Below, in pieces: positions 24,353 through 33,906 of a DNA stretch of 64,000 nucleotides. A program made the position numbers and the translations under genes. Every line of letters starts with the position of its first letter. Positions within the stretch are counted from its first letter, which is position 1. A model generated the notes under the pieces. The model worked only from the letters and a program-made list of their open reading frames with translations, searched no databases and was not told where the DNA came from. Origin of the DNA: Nocardia grenadensis NBRC 108939 (GTDB lineage: Bacteria > Actinomycetota > Actinomycetes > Mycobacteriales > Mycobacteriaceae); contig NZ_BDCJ01000020.1 in assembly GCF_001613445.1 (NCBI RefSeq), positions 183,113-247,112 on the forward strand. Reading direction: 5' to 3'.

Positions 24353-24661
24353 GTGGGCACCTCTTTCCGATGGGGTGAGAACCACGGTAGGGACGCTGTC
24401 TGGCGGATTACTGGAGCCGCACTGTGAGTCCTCTGTGGACCGATCGGCGCCTATTCGGCGGGCGATGCCGCCGCGCGGTACCGGGCTCCGGTCCTGCTGT
24501 GCGGTGAGACCCGGCGGGTGGCTCGCACGGAGTGCCGGGCGGCGGCCCCGTACCGGCGACCGCCACCCCGACCGGGTGTGCGGGCAGCGTCGGTCCCCAC
24601 GAGGTGGAATGCCGACCACGTACCCGAGGCTGCCCACCTCGACCGGGCGTGCGCGGGAGCG
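24353..24661. other. Gene-free spacer
   Basis: This 309-bp interval between the dioxygenase remnant and the fecB-like gene has no supported gene, hairpin or repeat that I could recognise. Confidence 0.4.
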
Positions 24662-25753
24662 TCAGTCCATGACGTAGGCGTTCAGGGTGTCGCGGATATC
24701 GGTGAGAACCGCCCGCGCCGCCGTGAGGCCGGTGGTATGCCACAGCGCGTCGTCGACCACGAAGGTGCGATTATCGACCACCGCGCCGAGTTCCTCCCAC
24801 GGTTGCGAGCGCATCACCGATTCCCCGTGCTCCTGCCCGTCCGGGCCCGCGAACAGTACATAGATCAGATCGCCCTCGGCGGCCACGGGATCGGATTCGT
24901 CGATCGGGGCGGAGGTGTCGCGCTGCGCGGTGGGCCGGGTGGCGCCGGTATCGGCGAGGATCTGCGCGGCGAAGGTTTCGCTGCCCAGGTACTCCGTACC
25001 GCCCGGGGTGAAACGCACGATCGAGGCCTGGACGTAGCGGGCGTTGATGGTGGCGCCGGTATCGGCGGCTTCGGTGTGATAGGCGTCCAGCGCCGCCGCG
25101 CCCGCACCCTGCCGGCCCATTGCGCCCGCGAACGCGGTGAACTGCTCCTCCCAGTTCGGCTCCGCGCCGACCAGCACCGTCGGGGCGATCGCGCTCAATG
25201 CTTCATAGCCGGCGCGGCCGGCGGGGACCTCGCCGATGATCAGATCGGGGTCCAATTGGGCGATGAGTGCCGGATCAGGATCGGCGGCGGTACCGACACC
25301 GGGGATCTCGACCACCCCGTAACCCAGATAGCCGGGCTGCGGCGCGGGACCCGGGACCGTGGTCGTGCCGACCACCCGCTCCCACAGCCCGACCGCGCAG
25401 GTGGCATCGAGCGCGGAGGTCCCCAGCACCACGATGCGCTGCGGATCCGCCGGAACCCGGGACTCGCCCGACGCGTGCCGGACGGTGCGGGTCGGGCCGT
25501 CCGCCGGATCGGGCGGGGACGGTAGCGGGCAGGCCTGCGTGGTGTCGCGTTCGATACCGACCACCCCCGCACCTGCGATTTTCGTCGTGGTGCGGATGAT
25601 CGAGGCCGAATCGTCGGGATGATCCGCGCACGCCGACACCGCCAGCGCGGTACAGGCGAGCACGGCGCCCAGAAGCCGGCCGAACCGGCCGGTCCGCCCG
25701 GAGATCCAGGGCTCACGCGCGGCGGGGTTGTGGACAGCGGGGCTCACCGGCAT
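24662..25753 (-). CDS. fecB: Iron-siderophore ABC transporter substrate-binding lipoprotein (FecB-like)
   Basis: The 363-residue protein has an N-terminal signal with a twin arginine-free hydrophobic core and lipobox VSAC, so the mature protein is a surface lipoprotein. It has the helical-backbone binding-protein fold: PQRIVVLGTSALDATCAVGLWERVVG, then IAQLDPDLIIGEVP and the second lobe ending WHTTGLTAARAVLTDI. Its place beside ctaD and serB matches M. tuberculosis fecB (Rv3044). The ATG at 25753 suits the signal peptide. No permease genes are adjacent, so it must work with a transporter encoded elsewhere. Confidence 0.85.
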   Translation of the reverse strand: MPVSPAVHNPAAREPWISGRTGRFGRLLGAVLACTALAVSACADHPDDSASIIRTTTKIAGAGVVGIERDTTQACPLPSPPDPADGPTRTVRHASGESRVPADPQRIVVLGTSALDATCAVGLWERVVGTTTVPGPAPQPGYLGYGVVEIPGVGTAADPDPALIAQLDPDLIIGEVPAGRAGYEALSAIAPTVLVGAEPNWEEQFTAFAGAMGRQGAGAAALDAYHTEAADTGATINARYVQASIVRFTPGGTEYLGSETFAAQILADTGATRPTAQRDTSAPIDESDPVAAEGDLIYVLFAGPDGQEHGESVMRSQPWEELGAVVDNRTFVVDDALWHTTGLTAARAVLTDIRDTLNAYVMD

Positions 25754-25770
25754 GCGGGGAAGGGTACACG

Positions 25771-25971
25771 GCTGTGTTTTTTGGCGCCGCCTTCGGCGTC
25801 GCGGGATTGAGGCCCCCTTGGTCTCGCCGTTTCGGCCTCGAGACTCCAGCCTTCGGCTCCTGCGATGTGCGGTGGGCCGTCCGTAGAGCGCGGCCGTTGA
25901 GCACCTTCGGTCAAGGGGCGAGACGGGCCTCAACCCTTCGCGGTATCTCGTACAACTCGACGCGTACGGGT
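25771..25971 (+). repeat. Dispersed ~200-bp direct repeat, copy 1
   Basis: This copy begins GGCTGTGTTTTTTGGCG and ends near CGCGTACGGGTT. It is about 90% identical by eye to copy 2 at 28251-28456, in the same orientation, and together they bracket ctaD. An internal dyad joins TTGAGGCCC (near 25807) with GGGCCTCAA (near 25925). It encodes no evident protein and has no transposase. It looks like a dispersed non-autonomous repeat. Confidence 0.8.
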
Positions 25972-25995
25972 TACATCTGTTTTGTGCGGCATGGA

Positions 25996-26070
25996 CGGCG
26001 AGATGGGCTTCGCCCCTCGGCGGTGCTTCGTAGGACTCGGCGCATGGGGTTGTGTCTGCTCTGTGCGGCT
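25996..26070 (+). repeat. Degenerate extra copy of the repeat's 3' unit
   Basis: The last ~75 bp of repeat copy 1 plus its downstream flank (25917-25990, GCGAGACGGGCCT through TTTTGTGCGGC) recurs in diverged form here (GCGAGATGGGCTTCG through CTCTGTGCGGC). It shows that the repeat is itself built from a tandem unit. Confidence 0.55.
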
Positions 26071-26326
26071 GCGTGATAGGGACGGTGAGCCGGGTCGGTG
26101 TACTCGGGGCCTGCTGCTGCCACCGGTGACCGGCGGGCGTTCGCTCGGGAAAGAGTGCTCGGCGGCCCCGAGTACGACAGAGAGTAGGACCCGGGGGACC
26201 CCGCTTCAGCGGAAGGTTTACGATTCGAGAAGCGCAAGCTAACCGTTGGCCGCCCGGGCACACCGGGCGGCGGGCAAAACAGTGGAGCCTGCGGAGCGGA
26301 CTTTAAAGGCACCTTCAGGAGGATCA

Positions 26327-28066
26327 GTGACTGCCGTAGAGCCCAAACCAGTCCCGCAGGGGGTGGAAGCGACTCGGCCATTTCCGGCGCGAACAGGGCC
26401 GAAGGGGTCGTTCATCTACAAGATGGTGACCACCACGGACCCCAAGGTCCTGGGTGTCATGTACTTGACCACCTCGATGGCGTTCTTCCTCATCGGTGGC
26501 CTGATGGCCCTCATGATGCGTGGTGAGCTCGCTCGTCCGGGCCTGCAGTTCCTGTCGCCCGAGCAGTTCAACCAGCTGTTCACCATGCACGGCACGATCA
26601 TGCTGCTGTTCTACGCGACCGCGATCGTTTTCGGCTTCGCCAACATCATCCTGCCGCTGCAGATCGGCGCCCCCGACGTCGCCTTCCCGCGCCTGAACGC
26701 CTTGAGTTACTGGCTGTACGCGTTCGGCGCCACCATGGCGACCGCCGGCTTCATCACCCCGGGCGGCGCCGCGGACTTCGGCTGGACGGCCTACGTGCCG
26801 CTCACCGATATCCTGCACTCGCCGGGTGTCGGCACCGATCTGTGGATCATGGGTCTGGCCGTCTCCGGTCTGGGCACCATCCTCGGCGGTGTGAACATGC
26901 TGACGACCGTGGTCTGCCTGCGCGCTCCGGGTATGACCATGTTCCGGATGCCCATCTTCACCTGGAACATCGCCGTCACCAGCGTGCTCGTCCTGCTCGC
27001 CTTCCCGCTGCTGACCGCCGCGCTGATGGGCCTGGCCTACGACCGGCACCTGGGCGGCCACATCTACGACCCGGGCACCGGCGGCATCCTGCTCTACCAG
27101 CACCTGTTCTGGTTCTTCGGGCACCCGGAGGTCTACATCATCGCGCTGCCGTTCTTCGGTATCGTCTCCGAGATCTTCCCGGTCTTCAGCCGTAAACCGA
27201 TCTTCGGTTACACCACCCTGGTCTACGCGACCCTGGGCATCGCGGCCCTGTCGATCGCGGTGTGGGCGCACCACATGTACGCCACCGGCGCGGTGCTGCT
27301 GCCCTACTTCTCGTTCATGACCTTCCTCATCGCGGTCCCGACCGGTGTGAAGTTCTTCAACTGGATCGGCACCATGTGGAAGGGGCAATTGACGTTCGAA
27401 TCACCGATGTTGTTCTCGGTGGGCTTCCTCGTCACCTTCCTCTTCGGTGGTCTGTCCGGTGTCATCCTGGCCAGCCCGCCGCTGGACTTCCACGTCACCG
27501 ACTCCTACTTCGTGGTCGCGCACTTCCACTACGTGCTCTTCGGCACGATCGTGTTCGCCACCTACGCCGGTATCTACTTCTGGTTCCCGAAGATGACCGG
27601 CCGCATGCTGGACGAGCGGCTCGCGAAATGGCATTTCTGGACCACGTTCCTCGGCTTCCACCTCACCTTCCTGGTGCAGCACTGGCTGGGCGCCGAAGGT
27701 ATGCCCCGCCGTTACGCCGACTACCAGGCCGGTGACGGATTCACCACGCTGAACACCGTCTCCACCATCGGTGCCTTCATCCTCGGCGCCTCGATGCTGC
27801 CGTTCCTGTGGAACGTCTTCAAGAGCTACCGATACGGCGAAGTGGTCACGGTGGACGATCCGTGGGGCTACGGCAACTCCCTGGAATGGGCCACCAGCTG
27901 CCCGCCGCCGCGGCACAACTTCTACGAGCTGCCGCGAATCCGCTCCGAACGTCCCGCCTTCGAACTGCACTATCCGCATATGGTCGAGCGGATGCGTAAG
28001 GAAGCGCACGTCGGATTCACGGGGGATGCCAAGCATCATCCCGAGGAGACGCTGGTCAAGTCCTGA
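26327..28066 (+). CDS. ctaD: Cytochrome c oxidase subunit I
   Basis: CtaD (579 residues) is the catalytic subunit of the aa3-type terminal oxidase, with heme a, heme a3 and CuB across about 12 membrane helices. Seen are the heme a ligand in TMHGTIMLL, the CuB/crosslink motif HPEVYI, the HHMY pair and the two-histidine HFHYVLFG. I start at GTG 26327, just after a perfect AGGAGG; the frame is open upstream but not homologous. Subunit II and the bcc complex are encoded elsewhere, as in mycobacteria. It lies between the two direct-repeat copies and ahead of serB, the order known from M. tuberculosis. Confidence 0.95.
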   Translation: MTAVEPKPVPQGVEATRPFPARTGPKGSFIYKMVTTTDPKVLGVMYLTTSMAFFLIGGLMALMMRGELARPGLQFLSPEQFNQLFTMHGTIMLLFYATAIVFGFANIILPLQIGAPDVAFPRLNALSYWLYAFGATMATAGFITPGGAADFGWTAYVPLTDILHSPGVGTDLWIMGLAVSGLGTILGGVNMLTTVVCLRAPGMTMFRMPIFTWNIAVTSVLVLLAFPLLTAALMGLAYDRHLGGHIYDPGTGGILLYQHLFWFFGHPEVYIIALPFFGIVSEIFPVFSRKPIFGYTTLVYATLGIAALSIAVWAHHMYATGAVLLPYFSFMTFLIAVPTGVKFFNWIGTMWKGQLTFESPMLFSVGFLVTFLFGGLSGVILASPPLDFHVTDSYFVVAHFHYVLFGTIVFATYAGIYFWFPKMTGRMLDERLAKWHFWTTFLGFHLTFLVQHWLGAEGMPRRYADYQAGDGFTTLNTVSTIGAFILGASMLPFLWNVFKSYRYGEVVTVDDPWGYGNSLEWATSCPPPRHNFYELPRIRSERPAFELHYPHMVERMRKEAHVGFTGDAKHHPEETLVKS

Positions 28067-28250
28067 CCTTCGGTCGTTCACGAATGCACCCGTCGGCTTC
28101 GGTCGGGGGGTGCATTCGTCTGTGGTCGGCGTCGGATGTGGGCGAGGGATTCTCGGTTCGCCTCGGAGCGGGGCTGCGGTCCCGGGATACGCGAGAGCGC
28201 GCAGGCAGGCAGTTCGTGAAGGTGAGAGATGCCGGTTTGTTCGTGAAGGT

Positions 28251-28456
28251 GCTGTGTTTTTGGCGGAGCCCTGCGGCGCCGCGGGGTTGAGGCCCCCTTG
28301 GTCTTGCCGTTTCGGCCTCGAGACTCCAGCCTTCGGCTCCTGCGATGTGCGGTGGACCCGTCCATAGAGGGCGACCGTTGAGCACCTTCGGTCAAGGGGC
28401 GAGACGGGCCTCAACCCTTCGCGGTGTCTCGTAAGACTCTCGACGCATGCGGGTTG
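28251..28456 (+). repeat. Dispersed ~200-bp direct repeat, copy 2
   Basis: This copy, starting GCTGTGTTTTTGGCGG, matches copy 1 at 25771 nearly base for base through GAGACTCCAGCCTTCGGCTC and AGCACCTTCGGTCAAGGGGC. It ends near CGACGCATGCGGGTT. The rest of the 607-bp gap between ctaD and serB (28067-28673) shows only a short dyad (CACCCGTCGG... CCGACG type) near 28085 and no gene. Confidence 0.8.
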
Positions 28457-28673
28457 CGGCGGCATTCGACAGCCGGGGTGAGTGTGTTGGTTCGCGGGGA
28501 TGTGGTGGTGGGCTTGTCCGAGGCTTCTGTGTGGGCGTGCGGGGAGGGGGCCGTCCGTAGACCAGGTGGCGGGTGTACTTACATTGTTGTGGGCAGGCCC
28601 GCGAGTCCTGCGATTGTGCGCAGCGTGGCGCTTCTTCCTGGCGCGGAGGCGCCGCCAAAGATAGGGGTTTGTT

Positions 28674-29891
28674 TTGGCCGAGACCACCGTGCTGGTCACC
28701 GTTACCGGGCCCGACCGTCCCGGTGTGACATCGGTTCTGCTGACGGCCATGTCACGGCACCGGGTGAGTCTGCTCGATATCGAGCAGGTGGTGATCCGCG
28801 GCCGGCTCACCCTGGGTGTGCTGATCAGCTGCCCGTCCGACCCCGAGTCGCTGCAGGACGAGCTCGAGGAGGCGATGAACACCGTCGGTATGCAGGTGGA
28901 CGTCGATATCGACGCCCAGGTCGCGCGGGCCCCGGTGTCCACGCACGCCGTCGTGGTGCTCGGGTCGCCGGTGACGGCGCGGGCGTTCAGCGCGGTGTCC
29001 CGGGAACTGGCCGGTCTCGGCGCGAATATCGACACCATCCGCGGTATCGCCGACTACCCGGTGACCGGGATGGAACTCATGGTCACGGCCTCGGATCACG
29101 GCGGGGATACCGATTCCCGGTTGCGGACCGCGCTGGCCGATGTGGCGGTCATCGAACAGGTCGATATCGCGGTGGAGCGGGCCGGACTGGCGCGCCGGGC
29201 CAAACGACTGATCGTCTTCGATGTGGATTCCACCCTGATCCAGGGTGAGGTGATCGAGATGCTGGCCGCCTACGCGGGGGTCGAGGAACAGGTGCGGGAG
29301 GTCACCGAGTCGGCGATGCGCGGGGAGATCGATTTCGCGGAATCGCTGCGGCAGCGGGTGGCGACGCTGGCCGGACTGGACGAATCGGTGATCGGGGAGG
29401 TGGCGGCGACGATCGAGCTCACCCCCGGTGCGCGGACCACCATCCGGACGCTCAAACGGCTCGGCTTCCGGTGTGGGGTGGTCTCCGGTGGGTTCCGGCA
29501 GGTGATCGACCCGCTCGCCCGCGAACTGGACCTCGATTTCGTCCGGGCCAACGTCCTGGAAGTGGTCGACGGGAAGCTCACCGGCCGGGTGGTCGGGCAG
29601 ATCGTGGACCGTGCCTACAAGGCGACCGCGCTGCGGGCCTTCGCGGCCGAATCCGGGGTGCCGATGGAGCAGACGGTCGCGGTGGGTGACGGCGCAAACG
29701 ATATCGATATGTTGAACGCGGCGGGCCTGGGCGTGGCGTTCAACGCCAAACCCGCGCTGCGGGAGGTCGCCGACACCGCGCTGTCGCAGCCGTACCTGGA
29801 TGCCGTGCTGTTCATCCTGGGCGTGACCCGCGACGAGGTCGAGGCCGCGGACGCCGAGGACGGCCTGCTGCGGCGGGTACCACTGGGGTGA
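28674..29891 (+). CDS. serB: Phosphoserine phosphatase
   Basis: SerB (405 residues) performs the last step of serine synthesis, hydrolysing phosphoserine. Two N-terminal ACT domains (about 5-80 and 95-165) sense the amino acid. The HAD catalytic domain starts with DVDSTLIQGE, continues with the SGGF motif (GVVSGGFRQV) and ends with GDGANDIDML. The organisation matches mycobacterial SerB2. The start is TTG 28674 with AGGGGT upstream. It follows ctaD on the same strand, the conserved order in related genomes. Confidence 0.93.
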   Translation: MAETTVLVTVTGPDRPGVTSVLLTAMSRHRVSLLDIEQVVIRGRLTLGVLISCPSDPESLQDELEEAMNTVGMQVDVDIDAQVARAPVSTHAVVVLGSPVTARAFSAVSRELAGLGANIDTIRGIADYPVTGMELMVTASDHGGDTDSRLRTALADVAVIEQVDIAVERAGLARRAKRLIVFDVDSTLIQGEVIEMLAAYAGVEEQVREVTESAMRGEIDFAESLRQRVATLAGLDESVIGEVAATIELTPGARTTIRTLKRLGFRCGVVSGGFRQVIDPLARELDLDFVRANVLEVVDGKLTGRVVGQIVDRAYKATALRAFAAESGVPMEQTVAVGDGANDIDMLNAAGLGVAFNAKPALREVADTALSQPYLDAVLFILGVTRDEVEAADAEDGLLRRVPLG

Positions 29892-30000
29892 ATTCGTATT
29901 TGTCTGCGGCCCCGCCGGACTCGGCACCGCGAGGGGTGGGGTGTCGGTGCGTGGGTAGGCTGTCGTCCGGTGAAGCTCGGGTGTTGGGAGGGTTGGTGGA

Positions 30001-30837
30001 ATGCCGGATAGCGGCGTGACGGAGGTAGCGGCGAACGGTCGCGAGATGGATGCGGAGCCGGACTTCCCGGAAGACGTCGATCCCGAGTTCCTCGCGGACC
30101 CGGGGTTTTCCGAACGCCACGCCGAACTCGCCGCGGGATACGGGAAGCTGGGCGATCCCGAGGATCCCGCGCAGGTACAGGCGATGCAGATGGTGCTGCA
30201 CCTGCCCAAGACCGATCCGCCCGCGCGCAGCGATGTGCTCGCGGCCGCGGCGGCCGCGGCGGTCATGCTGTGCCTGGACCCGCGCGTCGGGTACGAAGGT
30301 GAATGGGAGCAGCGGTATCTGGCGTGGAAGCGCGCACGGATCAGGAAGGTCGCCCGGCGGGCGCGTGGGGCGCAGTGGGCGGCCGCGAACGAGGTCCCCG
30401 GAGTGACCGTCGAAAGCGGCGGCGCGCTGGTACGGGCCCTGGTACCGGGACCGGTGGGGGAGGTCGACCCGCGGATCCGGCGCCTCCAGATCGGCGGCAC
30501 CGATCTGGAATCCGACGATCCCGGTCCGGTGCCCCTGGATGTTCCCGTGTTCTGGGTCAATGCCGAACTCGGGATGACCGTCGGCAAGGCCGCCGCGCAG
30601 GTCGGGCACGCGAGCATGCTTTTCGCCGGCGCGCTGCCGGTGGAACAGGCCCGGACCTGGGCGCAGCGCGGATTCGCCTGCGCGGTCCGCGAGGCCGGGC
30701 CCGACGAGTGGCAGATGCTGCGGGCGGCCGTCACCCGCAGCGCGGCGACCGCGGTGCGCGACGCCGGTTTCACCGAGGTCGCGCCGGGTTCGACGACCGT
30801 GATCGCCACCCGGCCCGCGCGGCCGGACCAGTGGTAG
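30001..30837 (+). CDS. Pth2-type aminoacyl-tRNA hydrolase
   Basis: The 278-residue protein has a C-terminal Pth2 domain: PVFWVNAELGMTVGKAAAQVGHAS, with the family's GKxxAQ(V/A)xHA core, and REAGPDEWQMLRAAV. Pth2 enzymes free peptides from peptidyl-tRNA. The first ~170 residues, with an acidic start and a helical region, are an actinobacterial extension of unknown role. It is single, 109 bp after serB. A partial dyad at 30864-30898 (CCACCCGG/CCGGGTGG) could be a terminator. Confidence 0.8.
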   Translation: MPDSGVTEVAANGREMDAEPDFPEDVDPEFLADPGFSERHAELAAGYGKLGDPEDPAQVQAMQMVLHLPKTDPPARSDVLAAAAAAAVMLCLDPRVGYEGEWEQRYLAWKRARIRKVARRARGAQWAAANEVPGVTVESGGALVRALVPGPVGEVDPRIRRLQIGGTDLESDDPGPVPLDVPVFWVNAELGMTVGKAAAQVGHASMLFAGALPVEQARTWAQRGFACAVREAGPDEWQMLRAAVTRSAATAVRDAGFTEVAPGSTTVIATRPARPDQW

Positions 30838-31101
30838 GAGCCGCGCACCGTCCACACGGCCGGCCACCCGGAAGCGATGTATCACGTCGACCGGGTGGTC
30901 GGCGGCCGACATCACTCCCGGCTCACCGCCGCCGCGGGTGAACGCGCCGCGGTGGCCGTCGCGCGGCTTCCCGAGGCGTCGGCGCCGATGTGCTCTCACC
31001 CGTCCTGTTTGTCGGATACCGCCGGTCCGGGTGGTCTTCCGCGCCGGGGCCGCGGCGAATCGCGGGTGCCGGTGCCGCGAGCGTGTTCGCCTCGAGACAA
31101 G

Positions 31102-31935
31102 ATGGAGCGCGTGGCGCACCCCGATCCAGATCTGCTCATCGACTTCACCAATGTTTCCATCCGCCGCAACGGGCACAATCTCGTCGGCCCGCTGACCTGG
31201 CAGGTAGAACTCGACGAACGCTGGGTCGTCCTGGGCCCCAATGGAGCCGGTAAGACCTCGCTGTTGCAGGTCGCGGCAGCCGAGACCCACCCCTCCTACG
31301 GCACCGCCTACGTACTCGGTGAACGACTCGGCAAAACGAATGTCAGCGAACTGCGGCCCCGGATCGGCCTGTCCTCCGCAGCCCTCGCCGCACGTATCCC
31401 CCCGGAGGAGCGGGTCGCCGACCTCGTCGTCTCCGCCGGTTACGCGGTACTCGGCCGCTGGCGTGAGAAATACGACGACCTCGATACCGACCGGGCGATC
31501 GACATGCTGGAAAGCCTCGGCGCCGAACACCTTCTGGATCGCACCTACGGGACGCTGTCGGAAGGCGAACGCAAACGCGTCCTGATCGCCCGCGCCCTGA
31601 TGACCGACCCGGAGCTGCTGCTGCTGGACGAACCGGCCGCGGGCGTGGACCTGGGCGGCCGTGAGGAACTGGTGGAGAGCCTCGGCGATCTGGCCGCCGA
31701 CCCCGACGCTCCGGCACTGGTGCTGGTAACCCACCACGTCGAGGAAATCCCGCCGGGCTTCACCCACTGCATGCTGATCAGCGAGGGCGAAATCGTCACC
31801 CAGGGGTTGCTCGACGACGTGCTCACCGCCGAGAACCTGAGCGAAGCCTTCCGCCAGTCCATCGCCCTCGACCGCATCGACGGCCGCTACTTCGCCCGCC
31901 GGAAGCGCCGGTTGGGCCGCCACCGGTCGCGGTAG
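31102..31935 (+). CDS. ABC transporter ATP-binding protein
   Basis: This 277-residue ATPase has the Walker A GPNGAGKTS, signature LSEGERKR, Walker B LLLLDEPAAGVD and the switch His in VTHHVEEIP. It is a stand-alone NBD with no permease in the window; the relative in M. tuberculosis (Rv3041c) is also next to serB. The transported substrate cannot be inferred. ATG 31102 is preferred; GTG 31111 is possible but its GGAG is too close. Confidence 0.9.
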   Translation: MERVAHPDPDLLIDFTNVSIRRNGHNLVGPLTWQVELDERWVVLGPNGAGKTSLLQVAAAETHPSYGTAYVLGERLGKTNVSELRPRIGLSSAALAARIPPEERVADLVVSAGYAVLGRWREKYDDLDTDRAIDMLESLGAEHLLDRTYGTLSEGERKRVLIARALMTDPELLLLDEPAAGVDLGGREELVESLGDLAADPDAPALVLVTHHVEEIPPGFTHCMLISEGEIVTQGLLDDVLTAENLSEAFRQSIALDRIDGRYFARRKRRLGRHRSR

Positions 31936-32140
31936 GGGATCCACCGGGGGCCGGAAAGCGCGAGACTTCGGGAACGGTGATGAAACCGTGGGCGAACGAC
32001 AACCGGCACAGCGGAAGGCCGGGCACGCATGCGCCATGGTCTCAGGCCTGGGGGCTGTGCGGCCAACTGGGAGCGGGAGACTGCGGTTGCCCGTGTCGCC
32101 GGCTATGCGCCGCCCCGCCCCCACAGCTAGTGTGCGAAGG

Positions 32141-33040
32141 GTGAGTGAGACGACTGTGCCGGATTCGGTGGCGGAGGTGCCCGAGGCCAAGGACGCCTCC
32201 ACCGTGATGCTGGTGCGTGACGGCGCCGCCGGTCCGGAGGTTTTCCTGCAGCGGCGGGCCGGGGCAATGGATTTCGCCGCCGGAATGACCGCTTTCCCGG
32301 GTGGCCGGGTGGATCCCGTGGACGCGGAGCTGGCGATCGACTGGGCCGGGCCGTCGCCGCGCTGGTGGGGGGAGCGGTTCGGGGTATCCGCGGCGCGGGC
32401 CAAGGCGCTGGTCTGTGCGGCGGTGCGGGAGACCTTCGAGGAGTGCGGGGTGCTGCTGGCCGGCCCGACCGCCGATACCGTGGTCGCCGATACCACCGGG
32501 TACCGCCGGGAGCGGGAGCGAATCGAGGGCCGGGATCTGACGCTGTCGGAGTTTCTGGCCGAGCAGCGGCTGGTGTTGCGCGCCGACCTGCTGCGGCCGT
32601 GGTCGCGCTGGATCACTCCGACGGTGGAGCGCCGCCGCTATGACACCAACTTCTTCGTGGCGGTACTGCCCGAGGGGCAGTTGGCCGACGGTGCGACCAC
32701 CGAAACCGATCTGGTGCTGTGGTCCACTCCGGCGGCGGCCCTGGAGACGTGGCGGGCGGGTGAGCATATGCTGCTGCCGCCGACCTGGTCGCAGTTGACG
32801 TCGCTGGCCGGTTATTCCGATACCGCGCTGATCCTGGCTGCCGAACCGGCGATCGATCCGATTCAGCCGGTATTCGGTGAGGTGGATGGTAAGCAGCTGC
32901 TGCAGTTCCCGGAGAATACGCGCTACTTCGCCGACCTGCCGGACCCGTCGCGGCTGGTCGGGTCCAAGGGGACGCGTGATACCGATCCGTCGCTGCTGGG
33001 CGGCTCCGGGAATGCGGGTGGCGCCGCCGGCGGCCGGTAG
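32141..33040 (+). CDS. Nudix hydrolase
   Basis: The 299-residue protein has a Nudix fold. The motif begins in the FPGGRVDPVD region and ends with the catalytic helix AAVRETFEECGVLL, the RExxEExG core. It is longer than single-domain Nudix proteins, with inserts in the middle, as in the mycobacterial neighbour Rv3040c. The substrate is unknown; related large Nudix proteins act on CoA or nucleotide derivatives. GTG 32141 matches the start of similarity. It is 11 bp before the enoyl-CoA hydratase gene, so they form an operon. Confidence 0.88.
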   Translation: MSETTVPDSVAEVPEAKDASTVMLVRDGAAGPEVFLQRRAGAMDFAAGMTAFPGGRVDPVDAELAIDWAGPSPRWWGERFGVSAARAKALVCAAVRETFEECGVLLAGPTADTVVADTTGYRRERERIEGRDLTLSEFLAEQRLVLRADLLRPWSRWITPTVERRRYDTNFFVAVLPEGQLADGATTETDLVLWSTPAAALETWRAGEHMLLPPTWSQLTSLAGYSDTALILAAEPAIDPIQPVFGEVDGKQLLQFPENTRYFADLPDPSRLVGSKGTRDTDPSLLGGSGNAGGAAGGR

Positions 33041-33051
33041 CGTAACTGTCC

Positions 33052-33834
33052 ATGGCGGAATTCGTATCCCTGTCCCGGTCCGGCGCGGCGAGCGGGTCCG
33101 GGCGTGGTGTGGCGGTGCTGCGTATCGCCCGCCCGCCGATGAACCTGTTCGACACCCAGCTGATCCGGGAGATCGGAGAGGCGGCCGCCGCCTGCGGCGC
33201 CGATCCGGAGATCGCGGCGCTGGTGGTCTACGGGGACGAGCGGGTGTTCTGCGCGGGTGACGAGCTGGCGGAGCTGGCCGAGCTGCCCGCCGAACAGGCC
33301 GCCGCCATGGCCGGTGACCTGCAGACCGCGCTGGGCTGCCTGGCCGCGATCCCACAGCCCACGGTCGCCGCGATCAGCGGCTACGCCCTCGGGGCGGGGC
33401 TGGAGCTGGCGCTGGGGGCCGACCGGCGCATCATCGGCGACAATGTGAAGCTCGGATTCCCGCAGATCGATGCGGGCCTCATACCGCTCGCGGGGATCCG
33501 GCGGCTGTCGCTACTGATCGGTCCCGGGGCGGCGAAGGATCTGGTGTACAGCGGACGTTTCGTGGAGGCCGACGAGGCCGCAAGGCTGGGTCTGGTGGAT
33601 CAGGTGGTCGCGCCCGACGATGTTCTGGGGGCGGCGATCGACTGGGCCCGCCGATTCACCGACGGTCCGGCGCGGGCGCTGGCCGCCGCGAAGGCGGTGT
33701 TCGAGGCGGGGCCGCACGGGCCGGAACGGGCCCGTGCCGAGTGGGCGGGGCTGTTCGACACCGCGGACCAGCGCCTCGGAACCCGCTCCTACCTGCGTGA
33801 CGGGCCGGGGTCGGCCGTATTCACCGGGCACTGA
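33052..33834 (+). CDS. Enoyl-CoA hydratase/isomerase family protein
   Basis: The 260-residue crotonase-fold protein has the N-terminal pattern RIARPPMNLFDTQ, an oxyanion-hole loop VFCAGDELAEL, and the catalytic-region motif SGYALGAGLELALGADRRI. It fits the paralogue beside the Nudix gene in mycobacteria (EchA17). It likely hydrates trans-2-enoyl-CoA, though crotonases vary. It is directly downstream of the Nudix gene and followed by two methyltransferases on the same strand. Confidence 0.88.
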   Translation: MAEFVSLSRSGAASGSGRGVAVLRIARPPMNLFDTQLIREIGEAAAACGADPEIAALVVYGDERVFCAGDELAELAELPAEQAAAMAGDLQTALGCLAAIPQPTVAAISGYALGAGLELALGADRRIIGDNVKLGFPQIDAGLIPLAGIRRLSLLIGPGAAKDLVYSGRFVEADEAARLGLVDQVVAPDDVLGAAIDWARRFTDGPARALAAAKAVFEAGPHGPERARAEWAGLFDTADQRLGTRSYLRDGPGSAVFTGH

Positions 33835-33906
33835 ACGAGTCGCGGGTCACCCGAACCTACCCGGCGGTATCGGAAGATCGGCCGGGAAAGGATAGGCTCT
33901 CCGACC

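Noticed and set aside
26246..26326. 27-codon extension of ctaD upstream of GTG 26327
   Set aside because: It has no similarity to the family, and the perfect AGGAGG sits directly before GTG 26327.
25771..28456. Composite transposon formed by the two repeats
   Set aside because: The copies encode no transposase, no target-site duplication is evident, and the enclosed gene is the backbone ctaD in its conserved place.
29812..32616. 934-codon minus-strand frame
   Set aside because: It lies antisense to serB, the Pth2-type gene, the ABC ATPase and part of the Nudix gene, all with clear motifs on the plus strand.
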